Shown here in pieces: positions 16,952 through 26,113 of a DNA stretch of 39,237 nucleotides. The DNA is taken from assembly GCF_007197645.1 (NCBI RefSeq), contig NZ_VKGK01000046.1:1-39237 (forward strand). Reading direction: 5' to 3'. Below the pieces are notes generated by a model, which ran no database searches, was not told the DNA's origin, and saw nothing but the letters and a program-made list of their open reading frames with translations. Numbering within the stretch: the stretch's first letter is position 1; every line of letters begins with the position of its first letter. The DNA is from Shewanella hanedai (GTDB taxonomy: Bacteria; Pseudomonadota; Gammaproteobacteria; Enterobacterales; Shewanellaceae). The position numbers were made by a program, and so were the translations under genes.

Positions 16952-17267
16952 TTATACCCAAGCTACTTGGAAATGCAGAATTCAGTGGGAATTTAATGCA
17001 CTTTAAGTAAGGTCAGTAATATGCTCCTGGATGACTGACATTCACACCATCCATGGTGATTACATTGTTTGCAGTTAATGGTTGTTCCCTTAGCAAAATC
17101 AATAACGCAGAATAAAGAGCATTAAAACCCATCGTAGAAGGCTTTGCGCAAGCCCACTTCGTTGTTGCATTAACTTAAAAGGGAGTCACCATTCCTAAGT
17201 CAATGCGTCTAGAATTGAACTCGCGCAACGCCTCTGAAACTAGCATTCTCAGGTAGTTTGGGTATAA
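16952..17267. mobile_element. MITE-like element with terminal inverted repeats
   Basis: A 316-base non-coding element. The left end TTATACCCAAGCTACTTGG is matched in inverted orientation by the right end, which reads TTATACCCAAACTACCTGAG on the minus strand, both followed by AATGC. The interior contains a CACCAT CC ATGGTG palindrome (about 17045-17058) and no open frame of note. The ends carry TA-rich borders (TTATA/TATAA). Elements with such TATACCCAA ends are common between genes in Shewanella and Vibrio (recollection). No transposase is nearby, so it would be moved in trans. It lies downstream of both the permease gene and the propeller kinase gene. Confidence 0.75.
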
Positions 17268-17300
17268 CTGTCTTGTTTTAGTGTTTAGAAGGATAAGGGA

Positions 17301-20300
17301 TTAGTCGGACGTGACTAGAATTGACTTAGGTAGTGTTATGGTGAAAAGGCTACCTTCATCGATTGTTGAGGATACTTTAACCTCGCCTTGCAAAACTTGA
17401 TTCACTAAGTTGTAGACAATGTTCATGCCTAAACCACTCCCACCTTTACCGCGTTTAGTGGTGAAGAAGGGAGAGAACACTTTCTCCTGTATTTCCGCTG
17501 ACATTCCACACCCGTCGTCTTGATACAGAAGCTCAAAGCCTGATTCTGAGGTGATGACTTTCAGTTGTAGGTTGCCAATTCGTCCATCTGGGAATGCATG
17601 CACAATCGAGTTATTGATGAGATTACTGATAATTTGGTAAAAGGCCCCCGGATTACTCTTTACGATAATGTTATCTTCACATTGATAACTGTACTGATGT
17701 GAAGTTCGGGACAGCATTGGGTTTAATGATAAGAAGATCTCGTCCAGATAAGTCTTTAGATTAAACTCTCTGATATCTTCATGTGACTGATCTACAGAGA
17801 CCTGTTTGAAACTCTGTATCAGTTTAGAGGCTCGCTCTAGGTTGACCAGCATTAACTTGGAACAATCGGCAATCTCAATTTGATACTCCTCAAAGTCTTC
17901 ATGAGATACTTCTCCGGTAGCATAGAGTTTGTTGAACTTATCAACACTGGTTTGCAGGTGGGAAGCTGCCGTCACGCTGATGCCTATCGGGGTGTTAATC
18001 TCATGGGTGATACTGGCCACAAGCCCTCCTAAAGTTGCCATCTGTTCTTTGTCGACAAGTTCATTTTGGGTCAGTTCTAACTCTTGGAATGTGGCTTTTA
18101 GTTCATCGTTACTTTTTTGTAATTCGTTGGTTCGACTCAGTACTCTTTTTTCTAACTCTTGGTTTAATGATCTTAAGGCGACTTCTGTTTCTTTCTGTGA
18201 TTGAATGTTTTTGATGGTGCCAGCCAGCCTTGTTGGACGTGTTAAATGATCCCGAACGATCACCTGTCCTCTATTTAATACCCATAGCCAATTTCCATCG
18301 GCGAGTTTGGAACGGTATGCCAGTTCGAACTTGTCTTTGCCCTTATTCATACAAGCATCGATTTCAGCGGCAATATTTTGCAGATCTTCGGGGTGAACGC
18401 ATTGCAGCATGGTTTCATTGAGGTGAGTTTCGCTCTCTGGGTATTTAAGAAATACATTGGTGCGAACTATCTTTTTGTCTCCAATGTTCCAATCCCAGAA
18501 TTCATCGCCACTGCCCCACAATGAAAGCTGCAATCTTTGTTCACTTTGCTCAATCTCTTTAAGTAACACATTTTGTGCATTGTATTTTTGATGCCTTGAA
18601 TAATAAAGTAGGGTAAACAAGACGATAAAGATCAAGGTGTAGATGGTGTAGGCCCACCAAGATAGCCAAGGTGTGGCTAATATTTCTATGTCTAATCGGC
18701 GAATGGGACTGTAATTGCCATTGATATCTTTTGCTCTTAATAGGAAAGCGTAATCTCCTGATGAAAGGCCGGTGAACTGGGTTGTTTGGTTTGTATTGGC
18801 AACGAGCCAGCCGTCATGTAAGCCTACCATTTTATATTCATAGGTTAAGCGTTTGGCTCTGTGAAGTGATGGACTTAGAAAAGAGAGCGTAAATATGTCT
18901 TGATGGTAGGACAGTTTGATTTTATCCGTTTTAATGAAGCTTGACGTTTGTGCATCTGAGTTAGTTGTTTGATATTTATTTAAGATCGTAAGTGAATCTA
19001 TAACTGGTTGCATAGGGGGCGATAACTTGGGCAGTTGCGAGGGGAAGAAGTGATTAAACCCATTAATTCCTCCTAGATAGATGTGATTATCGCTATCGAT
19101 AAAACCTGCACCAAAGTTGAACTCGTTATCTTGAAGTCCATCAATATAGGTGAAATTTCTGATGGTAAAGTTACGCGTATTGAGCATGCTCAAGCCTGAT
19201 GCCGTACCTACCCAGAGATTTTTTTTGTTATCCATGATCATTAAGTAAGCAAGGTTACCAATTAGGCCTGTTTCAGTGTTGAATAGCTCTGTTTCATAAC
19301 TTTGAGTATCAAATGAGAACACTCCGTCGTTGCTACTTATCCATATAGTATTGTTATCACCCAATTGGATCGACATCAGATGTTGGGAGGGGATGGGGGA
19401 TTTGGTTTGAGTGTTAAAGTGGGTAAATTTTCCCTGAAGGTCTAGTTTAGTCATGCCATTATCGTATGAGGCGAACCAGTAGTTTCCTTGGTTATCTTGA
19501 ATCATGTCGGTTATTTGATTGCTTGGCAGAGAGTTCAGATCACCTTTGATATGATGGTATTGAATGAAACCCTGTTCTTCATCTATATATTTTGCCACAC
19601 CAGCATCTTTGGTGGTGATCCAAGCCTGATTATCACGATCGAAGTACAAACTGTATAAATAGTTGCTAGGTAAACCTTTTGCATTGCCAGTCTGATATTG
19701 ATAGTGGGAATAACTGAGTTTATCGGCAGAGAAAATAAACAGCCCTTCACCTCTGGTGCCAATCCATAATCTGTCCTGATCATCTTCTTTAATAAAACTA
19801 ATGAAGAGGTTTCTCGTTTGTATCCCTGGAATGTCAAACAGGGTAAAGCCTAAAATCTCATTACTTTTCCCTTCTTGGGCTCTGTATAAACCTGTGCTTG
19901 TTCCAACCCACAGCTGTTGCTGGTGATCTCTGTATATGCTCCTGACATTGGTATTACCTAATACTTTGCCTTTTAGGTTAACCATGTTGTTAGAGCCAAA
20001 GCTTTCAGCTTCAAGATAGGTTTTGTGAAGTCCGCTGCCTTGGGTGCCCACCCATAGTTGGTGTTCACTATCAATCGTAAGCGAGGTAATGTGGGTACTG
20101 TATAGACTGTTACTGTCTTCAGCTGAGTGACTGATAATATTTAGCTTATTTAATTGTGGGGAATATTTAGCAAGCCCTTTACCGTGAATGGCTATCCATA
20201 AATTGCCATACATGTCTGTTTTTAGTTGGTTGATGCTATCGCTGTTCAGTGCCGAAGTTGCGTCTAAATGCTGCAAAGTCTTGGCTTGTTTATCGAATAA

Positions 20301-21026
20301 GTACAAGCCCTTTTCTTTCGTACCAATCCATAAGGCATGATTTTTATCGGCTTCTAAACTGGTTATGCTTCCTGCTAGGAGGTGATTCACTTCAGGATAG
20401 TGAGTGATATTATTGCCATTGCTTATTGATGATAATCCTTTATCTGACACGACCCAGAGTTGATCAAATTTATCACCTAATATCATGGAAATTCTATTAT
20501 TTGTGGCATTTTGCCCTTGTTCATTTTCTGAAGATAAAAACAGATGATTAAGTATTTTATTTTGAGTGGGGGAGAAGTGGATAAGCCCGTTGTTGTGGGT
20601 TGCTAACCATAGATTGCCTTTGGCGTCTTGATAGAGGTCAATTATCTCATGGTTTGGTAACGGACTATTGGATTCATTGAAGGGGATGAAAGTATCAGAA
20701 TCAGGTAAGTATTGGTTTATGCCATTACTGTTGGTGAGCAACCATAACTGCTTAGCCTTACCAAAAAAAAGCTTTTTAATATGTTTGTCTGTTGGACCTG
20801 TATTGTTTTGGCTTGTTTGGTAAAACTTAAAATGTTTGCCATCGTAACGATTTAGTCCTGCCTGAGTGGCAATCCAGAGGAAACCTTGGTCGTCTGTCAC
20901 TATGTCGTTGACAGTATTCATCGACAGCCCTTGCTCGGCTTTATAAGCGTCGAAAATAGGTTGGTTTTCCATGGCTAAAAGGGGAAAACCCATTAACCAG
21001 ATCGACATTATAAGGAGAATTCTCAT
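17301..21026 (-). CDS. Large beta-propeller sensor histidine kinase
   Basis: A 1241-residue inner-membrane kinase. A signal peptide (about 1-18) precedes a long periplasmic part made of many Reg_prop repeats, recognisable by recurring (L/I)W(I/V)(G/A)T...GL motifs, forming a two-propeller sensor. A Y_Y_Y domain follows (about 680-785, YEYKMVGLHDGW, GDYAFLLRAKD), then a membrane helix (about 788-810), a PAS/PAC domain (about 840-950), a coiled coil, a HisKA-like H box SITHEINTPIG (H1008) and a HATPase domain (NLINNSIVHAF, DDGCGM, GSGLGMNIVYN). There is no receiver or DNA-binding domain and no response-regulator gene beside it. The ligand is unknown; Reg_prop sensors often recognise glycans in Bacteroidetes. 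Confidence 0.88.
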   Translation of the reverse strand: MRILLIMSIWLMGFPLLAMENQPIFDAYKAEQGLSMNTVNDIVTDDQGFLWIATQAGLNRYDGKHFKFYQTSQNNTGPTDKHIKKLFFGKAKQLWLLTNSNGINQYLPDSDTFIPFNESNSPLPNHEIIDLYQDAKGNLWLATHNNGLIHFSPTQNKILNHLFLSSENEQGQNATNNRISMILGDKFDQLWVVSDKGLSSISNGNNITHYPEVNHLLAGSITSLEADKNHALWIGTKEKGLYLFDKQAKTLQHLDATSALNSDSINQLKTDMYGNLWIAIHGKGLAKYSPQLNKLNIISHSAEDSNSLYSTHITSLTIDSEHQLWVGTQGSGLHKTYLEAESFGSNNMVNLKGKVLGNTNVRSIYRDHQQQLWVGTSTGLYRAQEGKSNEILGFTLFDIPGIQTRNLFISFIKEDDQDRLWIGTRGEGLFIFSADKLSYSHYQYQTGNAKGLPSNYLYSLYFDRDNQAWITTKDAGVAKYIDEEQGFIQYHHIKGDLNSLPSNQITDMIQDNQGNYWFASYDNGMTKLDLQGKFTHFNTQTKSPIPSQHLMSIQLGDNNTIWISSNDGVFSFDTQSYETELFNTETGLIGNLAYLMIMDNKKNLWVGTASGLSMLNTRNFTIRNFTYIDGLQDNEFNFGAGFIDSDNHIYLGGINGFNHFFPSQLPKLSPPMQPVIDSLTILNKYQTTNSDAQTSSFIKTDKIKLSYHQDIFTLSFLSPSLHRAKRLTYEYKMVGLHDGWLVANTNQTTQFTGLSSGDYAFLLRAKDINGNYSPIRRLDIEILATPWLSWWAYTIYTLIFIVLFTLLYYSRHQKYNAQNVLLKEIEQSEQRLQLSLWGSGDEFWDWNIGDKKIVRTNVFLKYPESETHLNETMLQCVHPEDLQNIAAEIDACMNKGKDKFELAYRSKLADGNWLWVLNRGQVIVRDHLTRPTRLAGTIKNIQSQKETEVALRSLNQELEKRVLSRTNELQKSNDELKATFQELELTQNELVDKEQMATLGGLVASITHEINTPIGISVTAASHLQTSVDKFNKLYATGEVSHEDFEEYQIEIADCSKLMLVNLERASKLIQSFKQVSVDQSHEDIREFNLKTYLDEIFLSLNPMLSRTSHQYSYQCEDNIIVKSNPGAFYQIISNLINNSIVHAFPDGRIGNLQLKVITSESGFELLYQDDGCGMSAEIQEKVFSPFFTTKRGKGGSGLGMNIVYNLVNQVLQGEVKVSSTIDEGSLFTITLPKSILVTSD

Positions 21027-21124
21027 CCGATAGATTTATTTCACTTCATGTTTGTGAATGTTAAGTCTATAAGTTTAGAAGTAAATCGTGAAAGTGCGAG
21101 GGTAAAAACGAGAAATTTATGAAT

Positions 21125-21154
21125 AAAAAAAGAGTGGCAAAACCACTCTTTTTT
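21125..21154. terminator. Terminator after the YjiH-type gene
   Basis: AAAAAAGAGTGG pairs with CCACTCTTTTTT over a CAAAA loop. A/T tracts lie on both sides, so it works on either strand. It separates the minus-strand carrier gene from the downstream kinase gene. Confidence 0.85.
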
Positions 21155-21179
21155 AGTGCTGCAATCTCAGGCTAAATAA

Positions 21180-22535
21180 TTAGAATATCAGATGAGCGAC
21201 ACCAGCAATGATAGGCAGAGTGACTAATGTTCTAAGGATGAACACGACAAATAGCTCGAGTATATTAACTGGGATTTTACTTCCTATCAGTAACGCACCC
21301 ACTTCACTCATATAGATAAGTTGGGTCACTGACATTGCAGCAATGATAAATCGAGTCATATCTGACTGTATTGAACTGGCTAAAATCGAAGGCAAGAACA
21401 TATCAGCAAACCCAACGACGATGGTTTTAGAGGCGGCAGCTGCTTCTGGTACTTGGAGCAGCTCAAGTAGCGGAATGAATGGCATCCCAAGATAATCGAA
21501 AATAGGGGTATGTTCAGCCACAATCAATGCGAGTGTACCGATGGCCATGACCACGGGGATGACACCAAACACCATGTCGATAACGTTTTTCATACCATCA
21601 TTTATGGTGTGCTTCAGGCCGCCTGCTTTCGATGCTTTATTCAATGCCTGTTCTAGCGCCCATGAAAAAGCGCCTCTGCCAGCAGGAATAACCTCATCAT
21701 CTAGTTGTCTTGGTGTGTCATCGATATAAATATCTTTTTTCCAAGAAAGAGGCGGTAATTTAGGCACGATGATGGCAGCCATGAATCCGGCAAAACAGAC
21801 AGTAAGATAGAAGGGCACAAACAAATGCTCTAACTTAACTTGAGAGATGACCACCAACGAAAAGGTAATTGAGACAGCAGAGAATGTGGTACCAATCACT
21901 GCTGCTTCTCTTTGTGTATAAAAGCGAGCTTCGTACTGCTTGCTTGTCATCAAGATGCCGACACTGCCATCCCCTAACCAAGAAGCCATACAATCAATTG
22001 CACTACGACCGGGAAGATTAAACAACGGACGCATAATTTTTGTCAGTAAAGTGCCAAAAAACTCTAATAAACCAAAGTTAAGTAGCAGTGGAAGCAACAT
22101 ACCCGCGAAGATAAATACACAAAATAGCACAGGCAGTAGATCGTTAAGTACTAATGCTCCGGTGTCGCCAGAATTAATCGCCGCTGGGCCAACTTGTGCG
22201 AACGTCAGTACAATAAAAACGGCACCAAAAGTACGAATGATAAGCCACATCGGCGTGACGTTGAGCAATGAGTTTAAAAAGCTATGCTGAGTAATAAAGG
22301 CGGGTTTTAATAGCTTAGTAATAATGGATGCAATAGCGGTAAAGCAAACAACCCCGGTGACGATGGCGGTTAATGCATCACCAAAAAATGCTTGTAGCCC
22401 TTTAGATACAATCGCGATTGGGATAGTAATTGCGTCTTGATAACTGATAGGCGTCATAAATAGCAGTAGGCCAATTAATGACGGGATAATAAAAGTTAGT
22501 ATGGTTTTTATGTTATGGGTTTGTTTTTCAGCCAC
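21180..22535 (-). CDS. YjiH-family membrane carrier (nucleoside-recognition/GATE domain)
   Basis: A roughly 451-residue polytopic membrane protein. It has ten or so hydrophobic segments and two Gate-type segments, including WLGDGSVGILMTSKQYEARFY and FADMFLPSILASSI, consistent with YjiH-family transporters of unknown substrate. I chose GTG at 22535 (VAEKQTHN) because the longer frame opens with TTG at 22574 without a ribosome binding site; both remain possible. An ArgR-box-like palindrome lies at 22608-22621, just upstream, which hints at control by arginine. A terminator follows. Substrate assignment to arginine-related compounds is inference only. Confidence 0.75.
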   Translation of the reverse strand: MAEKQTHNIKTILTFIIPSLIGLLLFMTPISYQDAITIPIAIVSKGLQAFFGDALTAIVTGVVCFTAIASIITKLLKPAFITQHSFLNSLLNVTPMWLIIRTFGAVFIVLTFAQVGPAAINSGDTGALVLNDLLPVLFCVFIFAGMLLPLLLNFGLLEFFGTLLTKIMRPLFNLPGRSAIDCMASWLGDGSVGILMTSKQYEARFYTQREAAVIGTTFSAVSITFSLVVISQVKLEHLFVPFYLTVCFAGFMAAIIVPKLPPLSWKKDIYIDDTPRQLDDEVIPAGRGAFSWALEQALNKASKAGGLKHTINDGMKNVIDMVFGVIPVVMAIGTLALIVAEHTPIFDYLGMPFIPLLELLQVPEAAAASKTIVVGFADMFLPSILASSIQSDMTRFIIAAMSVTQLIYMSEVGALLIGSKIPVNILELFVVFILRTLVTLPIIAGVAHLIF

Positions 22536-22595
22536 TTTTTTACACTCTACATTATCTGTTTGACAAAGTTGCAATCAATGATCAATTTAGCGGTT

Positions 22596-22623
22596 TTTGA
22601 ATATCATTGAATATTCATTCAAC
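22596..22623 (-). promoter_or_regulatory. Candidate ArgR operator upstream of the YjiH-type gene
   Basis: TGAAT-ATTC-ATTCA at 22608-22621 matches all ten fixed positions of the arginine repressor box TGAAT-N4-ATTCA. A second, weaker box TGAAT-ATCA-TTGAA begins at 22598, ten bases to the left. The pair lies about 35-85 bases before the likely start, a normal promoter position. Confidence 0.5.
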
Positions 22624-23309
22624 TCAAGAAAAGCAAGGGTACCCCCTTAATTCCTGTATGTAAAACCTTATCTAACACTGTGATTATTCGAGTTCTCGAA
22701 GAATAGTTATTGCATCTTTTTGATTATTTATATTGTAACTTACAGGTGTGATAATTGGCTATAAAGTTTTTGGTAAAAATTTTGTTAAAACAAAGTTTTG
22801 CGATGGTTTCTAACTCGTGTTTTTGAGTGTCGATTATCGGCATAATAACAATCTCAACAAGTGGATGATGAGTTGAGAAGCATGTGGGCTTTAATGCAGT
22901 AAGCATTGAGGATAAATGAGACTCGCACAAGGGGTAAATGGCATGCTTACTGCTGCTCAGATATCATGACTTGCAGGTTAGTATAAATAGCAAAAGATGC
23001 GTGTGTTGCGCTAGGTGCTCTGGATATTTTATTAACTACATTTTTGCGTGCTCCGGTGACTTAGTTCTCTCTGGTTTAAAGGCCTGGTTGGGATGAATGG
23101 ATAACAGTTAGTTTCGTTCCTCCTTAAATATTTATTTGCTAGTTTCTACCTCTTTGCTTAGTGACCGTGGCTGATGTTAGCTGTTTGTTTTACCTCTATT
23201 CGATTCGGTTTTATTACCATTTCTAGTTGTTCTTAAAATAGAAGGGCTGAGAATTGGCGCTAGACCTCGTTAATAAAACCTGTTTCCATGTATTTTACGG
23301 GCTAGGTGA
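22624..23309. other. Long intergenic region without a supported gene
   Basis: Nearly 690 bases lie between the divergent carrier gene and the DUF998 gene. The longest frame (minus strand 22724-22930, 68 codons) has no recognisable domain. The stretch is A/T rich with several near-palindromes and may be a decayed gene or a long regulatory region. I see no RNA gene, repeat or insertion sequence here. Confidence 0.4.
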
Positions 23310-24023
23310 ATGATGAATTTCAGGAATATGGTAGATAAGAGTAAAAAACTATCGAGTCTTGCGTTTAAATTTGGTGTCCTTGGGATTATCGGACTGCTTG
23401 CCGGTACCATTCTATCTGTTGTCGGTTTTCAAGATTTCGAAGGTAATCGCTTTAATTTTTTAAATCATACTCTGAGTGAATTAGGTCACTATGGTCACTC
23501 AACGCTTGCGGTAATTATTAATGGCGGGTTGTTTTTTGGTAGTTTGAGCATGAGCTTATTTGCTCTTTTCTCAATACAATTAGTCGATAATAAGTCACTT
23601 TTCCCGTTATGTTTCTCTTTAGCAGCGACGTTTGCTTGCTTGGCCGCGGTAGGGCTATTTCCTGTGAATGTGTATCATCTTCATACTGCAGCGCTTAAGT
23701 ATTTTTTTTACTTAGGAACCAGTAGCTGTGCACTCTATTTTATATACCTGATGAGGCACGGTAAGCTGTTCTATTCACGATGGAATATAGTTACCGGATT
23801 GTTGACCTTGATCAGCTTCAGTGCTTTTCTTTTTATGTCTCATATTAGTCTTGGCTTTTTTGGTGATGATCGCCCCTTTTATCAAGAGGTGGTGATGGAG
23901 CTACCTAGGCCGAATATATGGTGGCCTGCGGTGATTGAGTGGCTGAGTCTTACACTTTTTATTGTTTGGTGCTCAGGTCTTGTCCGCAGTGTCAAAAAGC
24001 GACGATTGCGAGATGAGAACTAA
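23310..24023 (+). CDS. DUF998-family membrane protein
   Basis: A 237-residue membrane protein with six predicted membrane segments (about 15-38, 62-86, 93-115, 122-141, 155-176, 208-228). The conserved FNFLNHTLSELGHYG in the first loop is the signature of DUF998-type proteins; function is unknown. Two adjacent ATG codons (23310, 23313) and one at 23328 could start it. TAGGTGA precedes the first very closely, so 23313 or 23328 may be the real start. It is alone on its strand and converges with ubiV across a strong hairpin. Confidence 0.7.
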   Translation: MMNFRNMVDKSKKLSSLAFKFGVLGIIGLLAGTILSVVGFQDFEGNRFNFLNHTLSELGHYGHSTLAVIINGGLFFGSLSMSLFALFSIQLVDNKSLFPLCFSLAATFACLAAVGLFPVNVYHLHTAALKYFFYLGTSSCALYFIYLMRHGKLFYSRWNIVTGLLTLISFSAFLFMSHISLGFFGDDRPFYQEVVMELPRPNIWWPAVIEWLSLTLFIVWCSGLVRSVKKRRLRDEN

Positions 24024-24052
24024 AGCTTTAAGGCTTTCAAACCTTAAAGCTT
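24023..24052. terminator. Convergent terminator between DUF998 gene and ubiV
   Basis: AAGCTTTAAGG (24023-24033) is perfectly complementary to CCTTAAAGCTT (24042-24052) over an 8-base loop, followed by TGTGCTTTT. It sits where both flanking genes end. Confidence 0.7.
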
Positions 24053-24066
24053 GTGCTTTTAGTGAA

Positions 24067-24924
24067 CTATAGATGATTAAATCCAGCTTCTTGATGCCAG
24101 TATCCATTGCAACTTAGATCGGCATTTTGATACTGCACTGAACTGGCACCATCAAATAAGTTATCGGCTTTTTCGATACACTTGATGCCAGAGGGAGAGA
24201 CTCTAAAATAGTCTATCCCCATTTTATCCATTGAGGCAATCTCAGAGGTTAAGTCGATACAGGCCGCTGATTGAGTCTGTATGCCATTTAGTCTTAACAA
24301 AGATTGAGATTCTTGAGTTTGCACCAAAATCCCTTTCGGATTCTCGATACATATGGTTTGGCACTTATCTTTCACTAAGCCTTGTTGTCTTGCGGTAAAG
24401 CAACGGGCTGATAGTGCAAGCGGTAAAAAGCCATGACCAAGTACTTCGATTTCAAATGTTGGTTTTTCCTCAGCTATAACATGGTTAAGCCAATGCTTAG
24501 ATAATTCAACGGGCATGACAAAGCGCTGCATTCCCCATTGATGAAGAAGCTTTAGACTGGCTAAGTTGTAGTTATTAATCGTCGGACCACAGATAAAGGG
24601 TAAGTGTTTCTCTTTCGCTGCTTGCACGGCACCGATATCATTGGCCTCTATCGTAAACTCACCATTTTCCACCTGCTTTTTTAATTCAGTGAACTCCGAA
24701 GGGGCCTCCAGCAAGGCTAATGTTGAAATCACGACCTCTTTTCCTGAAGCCTTTAACATATGGGCAAGATCCATATAATCCGCGAATTTCAGTTCGCGTC
24801 GGCGACTGCAGATGGTTTCCCCAAGATAGACCAAAGGGATATTGCTTGCTGCAACTTGAGTGTAAAACTCGTTGATTTTTTCTTTAGGCCAACAGTATTG
24901 AATAGGGCCAAGTGACGCTTTCAT
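24067..24924 (-). CDS. ubiV: UbiV, O2-independent ubiquinone biosynthesis, U32 family
   Basis: A 285-residue Fe-S protein of the U32 family that works as a heterodimer with UbiU in O2-independent hydroxylation of ubiquinone precursors. I chose the ATG at 24924 (MKASLGPIQYCWPKEKI) because it aligns with E. coli UbiV and places the four cluster cysteines at the known numbering: C39 in ETICSRR, then ARC, C and C with spacings of 13 and 4 (ARCFTARQQGLVKDKCQTIC). An ATG at 24948 would overlap ubiU. The C-terminal CNGYWHQEAG is also conserved. It follows ubiU by 14 bases, forming a ubiUV operon. Confidence 0.93.
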   Translation of the reverse strand: MKASLGPIQYCWPKEKINEFYTQVAASNIPLVYLGETICSRRRELKFADYMDLAHMLKASGKEVVISTLALLEAPSEFTELKKQVENGEFTIEANDIGAVQAAKEKHLPFICGPTINNYNLASLKLLHQWGMQRFVMPVELSKHWLNHVIAEEKPTFEIEVLGHGFLPLALSARCFTARQQGLVKDKCQTICIENPKGILVQTQESQSLLRLNGIQTQSAACIDLTSEIASMDKMGIDYFRVSPSGIKCIEKADNLFDGASSVQYQNADLSCNGYWHQEAGFNHL

Positions 24925-24938
24925 AGTCTTTTTCTCAA

Positions 24939-25940
24939 TCATTGCCAAGTGCGCTCATAGGCACCTAAAGTGGTCGTTTGTCCTTCAGATACTTTTGCTA
25001 ATGCTCTATCCCATTCACTTTGTGTTTGGTAGTTTTCTGGGTCGTGTAAATAGGTATCAATGGCACGGCGCCACACCGTCGTCACCTGTTCGACGTAAGC
25101 AGGGCTGCGTTGACGTCCCTCTATTTTTAGAGACACCACATTGGCTTTGGCTAATTCAGGTAACAAGCTTAAAGTGTTGAGGCTGGTAGGCGACTCTAAC
25201 AGGTGTGAAGGGACACTGTTTTGCTCGGTAATGTAGCGACCTTTACAAACAACCGGGTATCCCATCTGCTCATTGATGCCAGACTTATCGATTAACACTT
25301 CATTCAGGCGAGTTAATCTGTCATGACCTTCCTCTTGCCAGCGCACATGTTTAGCCGGCGAGCATGATCCGCCAGTGTTTGGCGATTGACCTGTCACGTA
25401 TGATGACAGATGGCAGCGACCCTCAGCCATAATACATAGACTGCCGAAGGCAAAGACTTCAAGATCGACAGGAGTTACTTTACTTAGATCCCTTACTTGC
25501 TTCATCGATAGGACTCTTGGCAGTACTGCACGTTCAATATTGAACTCTTTTTTATAGAGGGTTAATGCGCCAAGATTCGTTGCACTCGCCTGCACTGATA
25601 AATGTAGAGGTAGGTGAGGGTAGTGACTGTGGGCATAATCAAGCAGTGATAGATCTGCGACTATTAAGGCATCAATACCGGTATTTGCTGCAATATCAAC
25701 AGCCTCATACCAACGCTTCTCTTCGCCAGGTTTAGGGAATGTGTTGATAGTAAGGAAGATCTTCTTACCCTGTTGCTTCGTATACTGGGCAGCTTCTTGC
25801 AGTTTTTTTGGGGTAAAGTTAAGTCCCGCGAATGATCGCGCATTCGTGTCATTCTTTAGTCCTAAGTAAACAGCATCGGCGCCAGCGTTAAGCGCAGTTT
25901 TCAGTGATGCCAAATTACCTGCTGGGCACAGCAGTTCCAT
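24939..25940 (-). CDS. ubiU: UbiU, O2-independent ubiquinone biosynthesis, U32 family
   Basis: A 333-residue U32-family Fe-S protein, partner of UbiV. I chose the ATG at 25940 (MELLCPAGN) with GGAG seven bases upstream. With this start the cluster cysteines fall at 169, 176, 193 and 232 (GSLCIMAEGRC, GGSCSPAKH, VVCKGRY), the positions known for E. coli UbiU. Other family hallmarks are GADAVYLGLKNDTNARSFAG and KIEGRQRSPAYVEQV. The gene heads ubiUV and is divergent from ubiT, the same arrangement as in E. coli. A possible FNR site lies between them. Confidence 0.95.
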   Translation of the reverse strand: MELLCPAGNLASLKTALNAGADAVYLGLKNDTNARSFAGLNFTPKKLQEAAQYTKQQGKKIFLTINTFPKPGEEKRWYEAVDIAANTGIDALIVADLSLLDYAHSHYPHLPLHLSVQASATNLGALTLYKKEFNIERAVLPRVLSMKQVRDLSKVTPVDLEVFAFGSLCIMAEGRCHLSSYVTGQSPNTGGSCSPAKHVRWQEEGHDRLTRLNEVLIDKSGINEQMGYPVVCKGRYITEQNSVPSHLLESPTSLNTLSLLPELAKANVVSLKIEGRQRSPAYVEQVTTVWRRAIDTYLHDPENYQTQSEWDRALAKVSEGQTTTLGAYERTWQ

Positions 25941-26005
25941 ATTATTGCTCCGAGATACTCCCAAAATTTGAATTTGGAGTTTAAAAGGGATTGGCAGCCG
26001 AATAC

Positions 26006-26019
26006 TTGATATAAAACAG
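26006..26019. promoter_or_regulatory. Candidate FNR half-conserved site between ubiU and ubiT
   Basis: TTGAT-ATAA-AACAG matches the FNR consensus TTGAT-N4-ATCAA at 8 of 10 positions (perfect left half). The location in the ubiUV/ubiT divergent promoter region suits anaerobic induction, but the right half is weak. Confidence 0.35.
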
Positions 26020-26113
26020 GTTTGTGATCATAAAATCTGGTTAAACTCTTTTTCTTTTTAACTCTCCTGTTATAGGAAGAGCTCAGTTCCCTCTATTAAG
26101 GATCGAGATTGAT

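Noticed and set aside
22724..22930. 68-codon minus-strand frame in the long intergenic region
   Set aside because: Composition is A/T rich and no domain or start signal is convincing.
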